This document shows, one piece after another, positions 1 to 9,029 of a stretch of DNA of 64,000 bases (within the stretch, counting starts at the first letter, position 1; the number at the start of each line of letters is the position of its first letter). The notes under the pieces were generated by a model. The model was not told the origin of the DNA. It searched no databases and worked only from the letters and a program-made list of their open reading frames with translations. The DNA comes from Cytobacillus sp. NCCP-133 (lineage in GTDB: Bacteria > Bacillota > Bacilli > Bacillales > Cytobacillaceae): positions 62,001 to 126,000 of the forward strand of contig NZ_BRVM01000011.1 of NCBI RefSeq assembly GCF_026011715.1, given 5' to 3'. The translations under genes were made by a program, and so were the position numbers.

Positions 1-738
1 GACCGGCTGGAAGCGCAGCTCAGCCTGGCGGGTGTCCCGATGAAAGCGGAAGAGTTCAAGGTATTTCAATGGTTTTCTGTTATCATCAGCGGAGGGATTC
101 TCTATATTTTAGCCAATGAATTTTTCTTATTGGCTGCAGGTGGAGTAATTGGGTTCCTCCTTCCCAGGCTATGGCTTAAGCAGAAGCAAAGAAAGCGCAT
201 CAAACAGTTTAACGCTCTCTTGCCGGGAATGCTAAATTCCATCATAGGTTCTCTCAAGGCCGGCTTTAGCTTTCTTCAATCTCTGCAAATGGTGGCAGAG
301 GAGTCCGGCTCGCCAATTAAAGAAGAAGTTCAGTATGTGCTTAAATCCCTCCAATATGGAACATCAATGGAGGATAGCTTAATACAATGGAAAGATCGAA
401 TGCCAAGTGAAGATCTAAGCTTGCTGGTGGAAGCCATCTTAATTCAAAGGCAGGTTGGCGGCAATCTTGCCTATCTGCTTGGAAAGATCGTGGACACAAA
501 CAGGGAACGAAACAAACTGGAAAACCAGATCAAGACACTCACAGCACAGGGTAGGCTATCGGGTATAATTATTAGTTTTCTGCCAATTGGTTTAGGAATA
601 GTTATTTACTTCATGAATCCTGACTATATAGGCACTCTTTTCAGCCAAACGATTGGACAGGTCATGCTGATTGCAGGCGCAGCCGGCCAGGTGATCGGGT
701 TTCTCTTTATAAGGAAAATTACCACAATTGAGGTGTAA
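1..738 (+). CDS. tadB: TadB-like type II secretion F-domain protein (5' partial)
   Basis: Inner platform protein of a Tad/Flp-type pilus or type II secretion-like machine in the cytoplasmic membrane. The reading frame is open from base 1, so the gene begins upstream; the ATG at 40 is internal. Two hydrophobic segments lie near the visible N-terminus, followed by a basic stretch (KQKQRKRIKQF), then a T2SSF cytoplasmic helical domain with the typical LxGMLNSIIGSLKAGFSF and QRQVGGNLAYLL stretches, and two C-terminal membrane segments. It ends 3 bases before tadC, so the two are co-transcribed. TadB and TadC normally form a hetero-oligomeric platform for the secretion ATPase TadA, whose gene would lie to the left of this window. 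Family assignment is firm; the pilus role is from family knowledge. Confidence 0.85.
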   Translation, partial: DRLEAQLSLAGVPMKAEEFKVFQWFSVIISGGILYILANEFFLLAAGGVIGFLLPRLWLKQKQRKRIKQFNALLPGMLNSIIGSLKAGFSFLQSLQMVAEESGSPIKEEVQYVLKSLQYGTSMEDSLIQWKDRMPSEDLSLLVEAILIQRQVGGNLAYLLGKIVDTNRERNKLENQIKTLTAQGRLSGIIISFLPIGLGIVIYFMNPDYIGTLFSQTIGQVMLIAGAAGQVIGFLFIRKITTIEV

Positions 739-741
739 AGA

Positions 742-1662
742 ATGCTTATGCTGTATATAGGCCTTTTTATCTGTTTGAGCCTATTTTTTTATGCTATCCT
801 GGCGATCAAATCTTCCAAAAAAATTCATATGGAAAAACGGATTCAGTTCTTCTTTGAAAAAACGGCTCAAGCACCTTTGGGAGAAAGTGAATCGGAAGTT
901 CAGGAGTCATTTTCAGAGCGGGTTTTAATGCCTGTATGGAAAAACCTCAAGATGAAATTTCAAAAAAGCCTGGACAAGGAGAAAGCGGACAAACTCGAGC
1001 TAAGGCTGGCGCAGGCGGGATATCCTTTTGGGTGGAGCGCGATTGAATTTAAGATTATTCAGACCTCAATTCTAGTGTTTATGCCGATTTTAGGTTTCGG
1101 CTTCACCTATTTGCTGAACCTTGAAAATCATCTAAAGCTCCTTTTTTCCATGCTATTTTTCATTGTGGGGTTCATTGCTCCATCCATGTACCTGAAGTCA
1201 AAAATGCAAAAAAGAAATAAAGAGGCATTAAAGGAGCTTCCGGATACACTTGACTTACTGACGATCAGTCTTGAAGCAGGGCTAGGGTTCGATGCCGCCC
1301 TGAGCAAGGTTGTTTCCAAGAAAAGTGGCGTTTTAGCTGATGAGTTTACTTTCGCACTGGAAGAAATCAGAATTGGCAAAACCAGAAAGGAAGCGCTCGG
1401 CGGAATACAGGAGCGTCTGCAGGTAGAGGAATTGAAAAACTTAATCTATAGCATTATCCAGGCAGAAAAGCTTGGGATTGGCATGGTCTCGGTTCTGCGG
1501 GTGCAAACCGAGGAAATCAGGGATAAAAGAAAGAACAGGGCTGAAGAAGCAGCTATGAAGGCACCGATCAAAATGCTGTTTCCGCTTGTTCTGTTCATCT
1601 TTCCAACGTTATTCATCATTTTATTGGGACCTGCCATTCTGCAGTTTATGGAGTCTTTTTAA
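742..1662 (+). CDS. tadC: TadC-like type II secretion F-domain protein
   Basis: 306 residues, second membrane platform protein of the Tad pilus system. One N-terminal membrane segment (about residues 3-22) is followed by a charged linker, two membrane helices near residues 110-155, the T2SSF domain (LPDTLDLLTISLEAGLGFD, then LIQAEKLGIGM-type helices) and a C-terminal hydrophobic hairpin ending in FPLVLFIFPTLFIILLGPA. The gene follows tadB after 3 bases and is the last of its operon, since a hairpin terminator lies about 40 bases downstream. No pilin or prepilin peptidase is visible in the window. Confidence 0.85.
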   Translation: MLMLYIGLFICLSLFFYAILAIKSSKKIHMEKRIQFFFEKTAQAPLGESESEVQESFSERVLMPVWKNLKMKFQKSLDKEKADKLELRLAQAGYPFGWSAIEFKIIQTSILVFMPILGFGFTYLLNLENHLKLLFSMLFFIVGFIAPSMYLKSKMQKRNKEALKELPDTLDLLTISLEAGLGFDAALSKVVSKKSGVLADEFTFALEEIRIGKTRKEALGGIQERLQVEELKNLIYSIIQAEKLGIGMVSVLRVQTEEIRDKRKNRAEEAAMKAPIKMLFPLVLFIFPTLFIILLGPAILQFMESF

Positions 1663-1700
1663 ATTCAAGAAACAAGATAAATCAGCCTGATTAAATATAA

Positions 1701-1722
1701 AAAACGCCTGAATTGGCGTTTT
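1701..1722 (+). terminator. Rho-independent terminator after tadC
   Basis: 8-bp perfect stem AAAACGCC / GGCGTTTT with a 6-base loop. The A and T ends make it usable from both directions. It ends the tad operon and may also serve the leftward remnant at 1850-2321. Confidence 0.8.
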
Positions 1723-1849
1723 CTCATTAATTAGAGCTTTTTTTATAAGGTGCTTTTGTTTGTATGCATCCATTCATAAAGAGCAATGTATGGCTAGTTA
1801 ATTAAAAGTAAAATCCACATTAGCAAAATCTGCTTTAAAATACGCTATC

Positions 1850-2321
1850 TCAAGTGTAATCAATAAGAACTGGCTCAAGTTCATATTGGTATAGCGCTCC
1901 AAATGTCTTAGGTAAGGTGACAAACAGCTTATCATTATGGCAATCTATCAAAATAACGAAATCCTCGCTTTTATATATTCCAGTAAACATAGATAAGGGG
2001 ATCAATTCTTTGGAGAAGTTTCTCCCATCCGCCTGAAATTTTTTAAAAAAATTCTTAATAAGGTCTTCACTGTTTCTGGACACTGGGGTGATACTAATAT
2101 TGCTTAAATCGATTATCTGCTCTTGGCAGAGTTCCGTATGCCATATTGATAGCTTGCTAATCCATCCCACCTTTATTTAAGTAATACTTCTCCTTTATTG
2201 GCAACGAGAACGGTCCCCTATAAATGATTGCTGCCAGCGAGCCCTTCCATGTAATCATGAGCCAGCTGATTTAATCCATATCATAAGTCCCATTCAGGTA
2301 TAATTTGTTATCGCTTTTCAT
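1850..2321 (-). pseudogene. Decayed class C beta-lactamase-like serine hydrolase
   Basis: Only a 106-codon frame (GTG at 2170) is intact, but the leftward strand around it carries pieces of one serine hydrolase in shifting frames. From the right these are an ATG at 2321 with KSDNKLYLNGTYDMD, then NQLAHDYMEGLAGSNH, then GTVLVANKGEVLLK, then WDGLASYQYGIRNSAKSR. The family normally reads as a G-T-V-L-V-A-x-x-G-x-V-L-L motif followed by GLA-x-x-E. The intact frame's second half (LFVTLPKTFGALYQYELEPV) resembles the C-terminal beta domain of these hydrolases. The catalytic S-x-x-K core is missing, so a large internal deletion plus frameshifts is the simplest reading. The 106-residue product could still be made, but it would have no active site. 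Confidence 0.5.
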
Positions 2322-2701
2322 ATATATTGGCTGTTGTCAGTTTTTTCTCCTTTATTTAAAAATTATCGTTTAATAAGTTTTTACATAAAAAATGAAACCA
2401 AATCGCTTTTCAATCGTCTATATATACGTGAGTTTATTTTTTAAAGGCGTTTGCAGGAAGATCTTGTGAGGAATCATGGGAACAGAAAAGCAGGCAAAGG
2501 GGCGATAATACTGTTTTCTTAGACCGGAATGGCTGTTTTGGCAGGATATGCTTGACTTTTTTAAAAAACCGGGTATAGTTATATTCTTGCGCAGGCTTTT
2601 TATTAAAAGTCTTAAGATGTCCATAGTTTATTAATATTTAACAGGTATGATAATTAATAGATTGATTGCCAGGATATGAATTTAAAAACCAGAATGAATT
2701 A
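2322..2701. other. Intergenic region, no supported gene
   Basis: AT-rich sequence between the decayed hydrolase and the ltaS promoter. A rightward open stretch around 2515-2635 (ending KSLKMSIVY) has protein-like composition but no ribosome site or recognisable family. It may be a remnant. No RNA gene or repeat was recognised. Confidence 0.4.
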
Positions 2702-2710
2702 TGTTAGAAT
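2702..2710 (+). promoter_or_regulatory. Extended -10 promoter of ltaS
   Basis: TG-T-TAGAAT forms an extended SigA -10 element. No good -35 is seen at 17 bases, which is acceptable for an extended -10. Predicted transcription start is near 2717, giving a very short leader to the TTG start at 2737. Confidence 0.45.
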
Positions 2711-2736
2711 AATGATCTAGAAGGTAGGTGTAAGTT

Positions 2737-4731
2737 TTGAATACTTTACTTCAAAAGAGTCATGGCATTTTTAATAAATATATTGGCTTTTTCTTTTTGG
2801 CAGTATTCCTGCTTTGGATGAAAACGTATATTACCCAGATGACACAATTCAATTTAGGCATTGAAAGTGCATTGCAGCAGTTCCTGTTATTTATTAATCC
2901 GCTCGGATCTTCACTGCTATTTTTAGGACTTGCCTTTTTCTTTAAGGGAAGAAGGAAATACATTGCACTTATGGTGATTTATTTCCTTTTGTCTTTCCTA
3001 TTATTTGCAAACGTGGTGTACTATCGTTTCTTTAACGACTTTATTACATTGCCGACTTTGACACAGACACAAAACTTTGGCGATGTTAGCGGAAGTATTA
3101 GCGCACTGTTAAATCCCGCTGATTTTCTTCTTTTTGTTGACGTGCTTGTGCTGATCGGATTGCTTGTTTTTAAAGTCGTAAAAATTGAAGCAAAGGATAT
3201 GTCCCGCCGCAGAGTGGCAGCCTTAATTTATGTTTCATTAGCTGTTTCCTTTGCAAATCTTGGATTGGCAGAAACAGACCGTCCGGAACTTTTGACTAGA
3301 GGTTTTGACCGCAACTATATCGTTAAGTATCTGGGGATGTACAATTACACGATCTATGATGCCGTTCAAAGTACGAAAGCATCGGCCCAGAGAGTTTTGG
3401 CGGATAGCAGTGATACTACTGAAGTGATTAACTTTACGAAATCCAATTATGCAGAGCCAAACTCAGAGTATTTTGGAAAAGCAGAAGGCATGAATGTGAT
3501 TTATGTTCATTTAGAATCCATTCAGACTTTTTTGATGGACTACAAATTGCATGGGGAAGAAGTAACCCCATTTTTAAACTCATTGACACGTGAAGAAAAC
3601 ACCTTGTATTTTGATAATTTCTTCCATCAGACTGCGCAAGGTAAAACAGCAGATGCTGAGTTTATCATTGATAATTCCCTCTATGGATTGCCGCAGGGCT
3701 CGGCATTCACGACTAAAGGGATGAACACATACCATTCCGCTCCGGGTATCTTAAAGGACAAAGGCTATACGTCTGCAGTATTCCACGGGAACTCAGGAAG
3801 CTTCTGGAACCGGAACGAGATCTATAAATCTTTTGGCTTTGACCATTTCTTTGATGCATCTTATTATGACCTTAAGCCAGAGGAAATGGCTGATTATGGA
3901 TTACATGATAAACCGTTCTTTGAGCAGTCCATTCCATATTTGGAGTCACTGCCACAGCCATTTTACTCTAAGTTCATAACTGTATCCCATCACTATCCTT
4001 TCCAATTGGATCAGGAGATGGCGACGATTGAGCCTCATACAACAGGCGATAAATCAGTGGATAACTACTTCCAGACAGCCCGTTATGCTGATGAAGCACT
4101 TAAAGAGTTTTTTGAGCAGCTAAAAGCTTCTGGCCTTTATGAGAACTCCGTTATTGTGATGTATGGTGACCATTATGGTATTTCCAAAAACCACAACAGA
4201 GCAATGGAACAAGTACTTGGCAAGGAAGTTACGCCATTTGAAAGTGCTGGCCTACAGCGCGTGCCATTATTCATTCGCGTTCCTGGAATGGAAGGCGGCG
4301 TAAACCATGAGTTCGGCGGTCAAATTGACCTAATGCCTACTCTTATGCATTTGCTTGGTGTCGATACTAAAGATTATCTGCAATTTGGTACAGATTTATT
4401 ATCTGAACAGCATGATGATCTGGTTCCGTTCAGAAATGGTGACTTTATGAGCCCTACGATTTCTTCCATTGACGGTAAGTTCTATGATTCAACTACTGGT
4501 GAACTGCTTGAAGAAGAACGCTTTGAAGAGGCGGAAAAACTTCAGGATAGTGCAGAACAAAAACTGGCGCTTTCCGATAAAGTAGTAAATGGCGACCTTC
4601 TGCGTTTCTACACACCTGAGAATTTTGAACCTGTAGACCGTTCGGAATATGACTATAAACCGGATGATTCTGAAGGTGCAAATACTGAAGCGGAAAGTGA
4701 AAAAACAGTTGAAGAACCATCTAATGAATAA
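2737..4731 (+). CDS. ltaS: Lipoteichoic acid synthase (LtaS-type sulfatase-fold enzyme)
   Basis: 664 residues. Polymerises glycerol phosphate from phosphatidylglycerol onto a glycolipid anchor at the outer membrane face. Five N-terminal membrane helices (about 15-205) precede an extracellular sulfatase-like domain. The likely catalytic threonine is T304 in QGKTADAEF. Metal ligands fit E260 (HLES) and D478-H479 (YGDHYG). A signal-peptidase-like A-S-A site ends at A217, as in secreted LtaS. The C-terminus is an acidic, probably disordered tail. The TTG start is chosen because of the AGGTAGGTG ribosome site 7 bases upstream. Bacilli carry several LtaS paralogues (YfnI, YqgS, YvgJ), so the exact paralogue is uncertain. 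Monocistronic, flanked by its own promoter and terminator. Confidence 0.92.
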   Translation: MNTLLQKSHGIFNKYIGFFFLAVFLLWMKTYITQMTQFNLGIESALQQFLLFINPLGSSLLFLGLAFFFKGRRKYIALMVIYFLLSFLLFANVVYYRFFNDFITLPTLTQTQNFGDVSGSISALLNPADFLLFVDVLVLIGLLVFKVVKIEAKDMSRRRVAALIYVSLAVSFANLGLAETDRPELLTRGFDRNYIVKYLGMYNYTIYDAVQSTKASAQRVLADSSDTTEVINFTKSNYAEPNSEYFGKAEGMNVIYVHLESIQTFLMDYKLHGEEVTPFLNSLTREENTLYFDNFFHQTAQGKTADAEFIIDNSLYGLPQGSAFTTKGMNTYHSAPGILKDKGYTSAVFHGNSGSFWNRNEIYKSFGFDHFFDASYYDLKPEEMADYGLHDKPFFEQSIPYLESLPQPFYSKFITVSHHYPFQLDQEMATIEPHTTGDKSVDNYFQTARYADEALKEFFEQLKASGLYENSVIVMYGDHYGISKNHNRAMEQVLGKEVTPFESAGLQRVPLFIRVPGMEGGVNHEFGGQIDLMPTLMHLLGVDTKDYLQFGTDLLSEQHDDLVPFRNGDFMSPTISSIDGKFYDSTTGELLEEERFEEAEKLQDSAEQKLALSDKVVNGDLLRFYTPENFEPVDRSEYDYKPDDSEGANTEAESEKTVEEPSNE

Positions 4732-4739
4732 ATAAATTA

Positions 4740-4770
4740 GGCTGCCTGGGTAAATCCAGGCAGCCTTTTG
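4740..4770 (+). terminator. Terminator of ltaS
   Basis: GGCTGCCTGG / CCAGGCAGCC 10-bp perfect stem with a 6-base loop, followed by TTTTGCTGTTTT. Confidence 0.9.
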
Positions 4771-4796
4771 CTGTTTTGGGATTAGGGATGTTGGTC

Positions 4797-6308
4797 TTAT
4801 AGTGCCTTTCGTTCCCTTATGCTTTCTTTAACCCGTGGGGCCTCGTTAGTTTGACGATCCTGTTCAGATAAATAATATTCCGAGCTGAAGGAGTTATTTG
4901 GTTCTTCCAGCCAGAAAAAGCAAATGGCAAAGCTGATCAGCCCCCCGGCTGCCAGGGTAAAAAAGAAAGTCTGCGGAGAAACAAAAGTATACAGGGTTAA
5001 ATAGATCGTTGCACCGACATTTCCATAAGCTCCTGCCATTCCGGCTATTTGCCCTGTTATCCGTTTTTTTATCATGGGAATAACGGCGAAGGTAGCCCCT
5101 TCAGCTCCTTGTATGAACATGGAAGTCAGAATGGTCATCATAACAGCAGCGAATAATGGCCAATTGGAATCGATAAACCCCATTCCCAAGAGGCCGGCCG
5201 AAATACCAAGCATATAAACTAACATGACTCTCTTTCTGTTTCCCATCCGATCTGAAAGCATCCCGCCAAGCGGACGGGCAATAAGATTAATAAAAGCGAA
5301 GGAAGCTGCAATCAATCCGGCTGTAGAGGGTGACAGGGAGAATGTCAGCTGAAAAAACATGGGCAGCATTGATACAATCGCAAGCTCTGCACCGAAATTC
5401 GCAAAATATGTACTGTTCAACGCAGCCACGTTTTTAAACTTATATTGATCTTCCTTAGGAACTCCCGCTTTTAATATAGGAATATTCACTTCCAATATCT
5501 TATAAACCTGTATAATAAAAGCCAGTCCAATCAGGATCCAGATAAGATATAAAGCACTCTCCGAAATAAAGCCCAGATTTTCAATTCTCCAGGCACTGAC
5601 GGCTAGAGCACCTCCAAGCGGAATGGACCATACGATCAGCCGAAACATATCTCCCCATGTGCTAACCTCCATTGCCCCTGATCTTTTCGGTTTAACGAGG
5701 GCTTTTCCTTCAGGGGTATCCTTTACAGCCCAAAAATAGAATACCCCATAAACAAGACAAATGAGTCCTGTTAAGGCTAAAGCATATCTCCATCCATTAT
5801 CGCCTCCGAAAAGGTGTAGGCCGATAACCGGCAGGATCATGGCTGCGGCTGCAGACCCGAAATTTCCCCAGCCCCCATAAATTCCTTCTGCAAAGCCGAC
5901 TTCTTTTGGGGGAAACCACTCAGAAACCATTCGGATGCCAATGACAAAGCTTGCGCCTATACTGCCGAGGACTAAGCGCGATATCATCAGCTGGAGCCAA
6001 TTATCTGCAAATGCGAAGATGAAGGCCGGAATGGACATGACAATCAATAGAGAAGAATAAACCAGTCTGGGGCCATGCCGATCCAGCAGGTTCCCAATTA
6101 TGATTCTGGCTGGAATTGTTAAGGCGACATTCAGGATACCTAGTGCGGCAATATGTTGTGCAGTAAGCCAATTCATTTCCTCCAGCATAGTGGTAGCTAG
6201 AGGAGCCATGTTGTACCACGTCAAAAATGAAATAAAAAACGCGAGCCATGTATAGTGCAATACCTTCATTCGATCATCTTTAAATTTGAATACATCTGCA
6301 ACCTTCAT
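4797..6308 (-). CDS. nasA: Nitrate/nitrite transporter, NarK/NasA family
   Basis: About 503 residues from the ATG at 6308, chosen because GGGAGG sits 7-8 bases upstream; an ATG 39 bases further upstream has no ribosome site. Major facilitator with 12 membrane helices. Both nitrate signature motifs are visible: GGWGNFGSAAAAM in the first half and GAYGNVGATIYLTLYTF in the second. The conserved RLVLGSIGASFVIG helix carries the substrate-binding arginine region. It takes up nitrate for assimilation and is divergent to nasB; the space between them contains two TnrA-type boxes, which points to nitrogen-limitation control. The hydrophilic C-terminal tail of about 35 residues is a little longer than usual. 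Confidence 0.88.
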   Translation of the reverse strand: MKVADVFKFKDDRMKVLHYTWLAFFISFLTWYNMAPLATTMLEEMNWLTAQHIAALGILNVALTIPARIIIGNLLDRHGPRLVYSSLLIVMSIPAFIFAFADNWLQLMISRLVLGSIGASFVIGIRMVSEWFPPKEVGFAEGIYGGWGNFGSAAAAMILPVIGLHLFGGDNGWRYALALTGLICLVYGVFYFWAVKDTPEGKALVKPKRSGAMEVSTWGDMFRLIVWSIPLGGALAVSAWRIENLGFISESALYLIWILIGLAFIIQVYKILEVNIPILKAGVPKEDQYKFKNVAALNSTYFANFGAELAIVSMLPMFFQLTFSLSPSTAGLIAASFAFINLIARPLGGMLSDRMGNRKRVMLVYMLGISAGLLGMGFIDSNWPLFAAVMMTILTSMFIQGAEGATFAVIPMIKKRITGQIAGMAGAYGNVGATIYLTLYTFVSPQTFFFTLAAGGLISFAICFFWLEEPNNSFSSEYYLSEQDRQTNEAPRVKESIRERKAL

Positions 6309-6377
6309 TAAAAGTCCTCCCTTAATATCTGAATATTTTAATATCATCGCATAAATTGAATTTTTATGTAATTATTA

Positions 6378-6394
6378 TGTAAGATTTTCTTACA
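6378..6394. promoter_or_regulatory. TnrA/GlnR box 1 (nasA side)
   Basis: TGTAAGATTTTCTTACA fits the 17-bp TnrA/GlnR consensus TGTNANAWWWTNTNACA at every defined position. It is the core of a longer perfect inverted repeat with 10-bp arms (6375-6384 and 6388-6397). It lies about 70-86 bases upstream of the nasA start; a weak TATTAA -10 (6338-6343, minus strand) is placed suitably for activation by an upstream-bound dimer. Confidence 0.8.
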
Positions 6395-6563
6395 TAAGTA
6401 AAAATTCCTATTTTCATCTGTATTCATTGCTGCCAGCTGGATTAAACGCTTACACACCAATAATAAATAAGTAAAAGCGTAGCATAAAAAATAATCTGTA
6501 AGATGGGGCGAAAGTTTTGTAATGATAAAAATAATCAAAAAGTTATGTTAATTACTAAATACA

Positions 6564-6580
6564 TGTGATAATATCTAACA
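6564..6580. promoter_or_regulatory. TnrA/GlnR box 2 (nasB side)
   Basis: TGTGATAATATCTAACA also fits the TnrA/GlnR consensus at every defined position. It lies 52-68 bases before the nasB start. A TATAAA (6581-6586) directly follows it. Whether the box acts as an activator site for a start near 6620, or overlaps a promoter using that TATAAA, cannot be decided from sequence. Confidence 0.75.
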
Positions 6581-6631
6581 TATAAAAAAGGAAAAATAGA
6601 AAGGTGGAAATCAAGTTGCTGGAGGGTTATT

Positions 6632-8983
6632 ATGGCTAAAGAAAAAATGGTTCTTATTGGAAACGGAATGGCAGGAGTTCGCTGTATAGAGGAAATCCTC
6701 CATCATAATCCCGTCCAGTTTTCCATTTCGGTTTTCGGAAGTGAAAACCATCTAAACTACAATCGCATCTTATTGTCTTCTATCCTGCAAGGGAAGTCTT
6801 CCATTGGAAATCTGACAATCCATAAATCTGAGTGGTATGTGAAGAATCAAATCGAATTATTCAAAAATGAAACAGTTATGAAGTTGAGCACTGCGAAAAA
6901 GACAATTACCACAAATAAAAATCGGAAAGTTTCCTATGACAAGCTTATATTGGCTACCGGCTCTACTCCTTATGTCCCGCCGATCCCTGGCTGCAGCAAA
7001 GAAGGAGTAATGACATTCCGTACGATAGAAGATTGCAGGCAAATCATTCATTCATCAAAAAAAGGTGAAAATGCTGTTGTACTTGGGGGAGGCTTGCTGG
7101 GATTGGAGGCTGCCCAAGGCCTAATCCATTTAGGAATGGATGTCCATGTGGTTCATAATGCAGCAAGAATCATGAATAAACAGCTGGACTCTAAAGCAGC
7201 AAATCTTTTGCAAAGATCGCTTGAGAAACAGGGGATGAAGTTCTTATTGGAAAAGGAAACACAGTCCTTTGAAGGAAGCAGCCGTGTCGAAAGGGTTATT
7301 TTTAAAGATGGGACAGAACTTCCGGCTGATCTGGTGATTATAGCAGCTGGAGTCAGGCCTAATATTAAGCTTGCACATGATTGTGGAATAAAAACAAATC
7401 GGGGAATAATGGTCAATGATTTTATGCAAACGAGTATCCCCGATATTTATGCTGTCGGTGAATGTGCTGAACATAGAGGGATGGTTTACGGACTTGTAAA
7501 GCCGTTGTATGAGCAGGGAAAAGTACTGGCGAAACATATCTGCCGAAAGTTTACTGAGGAATATAAAGGTTCCATTTTATCTTCGAAGCTGAAGATATCC
7601 GGAATGGATGTATTTTCTGCAGGAGAACTTTTTGAAAAAGGCTATAAAAAAGCTCTGACTTTATATGACGAAGATGAACAAACGTATAAAAAAATTGTTT
7701 TTAAGCATAACAAAATGGCTGGATTTTTATTAATGGGTGACATAAAAGACCATGTAAGGTTATTTGACATGATGGTGAAGAAGAAAGACTTTTCTGATGA
7801 AGAAAAGCTGCTTCTTTTGAATTCTTCTAAAAAGGATTACAGCATAAGTTCAATGGCTCAATCCAGTATCGTTTGCAACTGTAATGGTGTCACAAAAAAG
7901 GCGATTGCAGAAGCTGTTTTAACAAAAGGGCTGAAGACAGCAGAAGAAGTGACAGAATGTACAAAGGCTTCTGGCACGTGCGGAGGATGCAAGCCGCTGG
8001 TCGAAGAGCTTCTGTACTATATAAAAAGCGATGATTTCCATGAAAATATCGAACCTGACACATTATGCATGTGTACGGATCTATCAGAAGAAGAGGTTAT
8101 AGAGGAGATCCAGCTTCGCGGCTTGCAAAGAGTAGAAGGAGTATTTACAGATCTTGGCTGGCGCAAAGAAAATGGCTGCGCCATCTGCGTGCCTGCTTTG
8201 CATTATATCCTGCGAATGATAGTTCCCGATTATGAGGGAGATGGCCAATCTGTCTTTGTTGGTGAAACACACAACGCAGTCAGGGAGTCAAACGGCACCT
8301 ATACAATCAAACCGCAAATATATTTGGGAGAAACCAATAGCAGTCAATTGCAAAAAATAGCAGCCGTGGCTGAACAATACAGTATACAGGAAATAGTCAT
8401 CAGCAATGATGGACGGATCATGCTAAAAGGAATCCAAGAGGAAGATTTGCAGAGAATATGGCAGTCCTTAGACATGAAATTAATCCCTATACATGAGAAT
8501 AATTCAGTCAGCGTCACCTTGCTGACCGGTTACAAAGGCTGTGGCTGTGAAAATGGTACTTCAAAGAAACTGGCTATCCAGCTTCAGAAAAAAACGGAAT
8601 ACATAGTATCTCCGGACCGGCTGGAAATTGGAATCGCTTCTTGCATCCATGGCAGCGCAGGATTTGGTGTTAAGGATATTGGGGTCATCAAACTCAGACA
8701 GTGCTGGGAAATCTATATCGGCGGAAATGCAGGAATCCAATTAAAAACTGGAGAGCTTCTGGCAATTGCTTCAACTGAGAAGGAAGCGGAGGAGGTGATT
8801 TGCACATTGGTTCAATATTTCAGGGAATCCGCCAAATATTTGGAGAGCGTTAAGGAATGGACAGAAAGGATTGGGCTTATACACCTGCGGGAAGTGGTGT
8901 TTGATTTGGAACTAAGAAAACTCTTAATTCAGCGCCTTGTCGAAGATTCATATAATTGCCGCCATAAGTTACCCGTTTATTAG
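6632..8983 (+). CDS. nasB: Assimilatory nitrate reductase electron transfer subunit NasB
   Basis: 783 residues, flavoprotein that passes NADH electrons to NasC. Order of domains: FAD-binding Rossmann (GNGMAGVR, residues 9-16), NAD-binding Rossmann (GGGLLGLEAA, about 150), second FAD motif (YAVGECAEH, about 272), then two BFD-like [2Fe-2S] cysteine sets (VCNCNG near 415 with C-GGC; CMC and C-AIC near 480-525), and a sulfite/nitrite reductase half domain. In that last domain the siroheme/[4Fe-4S] cysteine motifs are broken: the second pair reads SCIHGS near 671 where NasD has SACPRSC. So this is not a nitrite reductase, consistent with B. subtilis NasB. GGAGGG lies 6 bases before the ATG. First gene of the nas operon. 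Confidence 0.85.
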   Translation: MAKEKMVLIGNGMAGVRCIEEILHHNPVQFSISVFGSENHLNYNRILLSSILQGKSSIGNLTIHKSEWYVKNQIELFKNETVMKLSTAKKTITTNKNRKVSYDKLILATGSTPYVPPIPGCSKEGVMTFRTIEDCRQIIHSSKKGENAVVLGGGLLGLEAAQGLIHLGMDVHVVHNAARIMNKQLDSKAANLLQRSLEKQGMKFLLEKETQSFEGSSRVERVIFKDGTELPADLVIIAAGVRPNIKLAHDCGIKTNRGIMVNDFMQTSIPDIYAVGECAEHRGMVYGLVKPLYEQGKVLAKHICRKFTEEYKGSILSSKLKISGMDVFSAGELFEKGYKKALTLYDEDEQTYKKIVFKHNKMAGFLLMGDIKDHVRLFDMMVKKKDFSDEEKLLLLNSSKKDYSISSMAQSSIVCNCNGVTKKAIAEAVLTKGLKTAEEVTECTKASGTCGGCKPLVEELLYYIKSDDFHENIEPDTLCMCTDLSEEEVIEEIQLRGLQRVEGVFTDLGWRKENGCAICVPALHYILRMIVPDYEGDGQSVFVGETHNAVRESNGTYTIKPQIYLGETNSSQLQKIAAVAEQYSIQEIVISNDGRIMLKGIQEEDLQRIWQSLDMKLIPIHENNSVSVTLLTGYKGCGCENGTSKKLAIQLQKKTEYIVSPDRLEIGIASCIHGSAGFGVKDIGVIKLRQCWEIYIGGNAGIQLKTGELLAIASTEKEAEEVICTLVQYFRESAKYLESVKEWTERIGLIHLREVVFDLELRKLLIQRLVEDSYNCRHKLPVY

Positions 8984-9029
8984 TTTGTAAAACAATAAAT
9001 GAACTATGAAAGGCAGAAAGGAATGAGCT

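Noticed and set aside
2418-2624. Leftward 68-codon open frame before ltaS
   Set aside because: No ribosome site, no family resemblance, low-complexity AT-rich DNA; treated as non-coding.
6564-6580. Fnr box ahead of nasB
   Set aside because: TGTGA is present but the second half does not give TCACA at the right spacing; the TnrA consensus fits fully and the genes are assimilatory.
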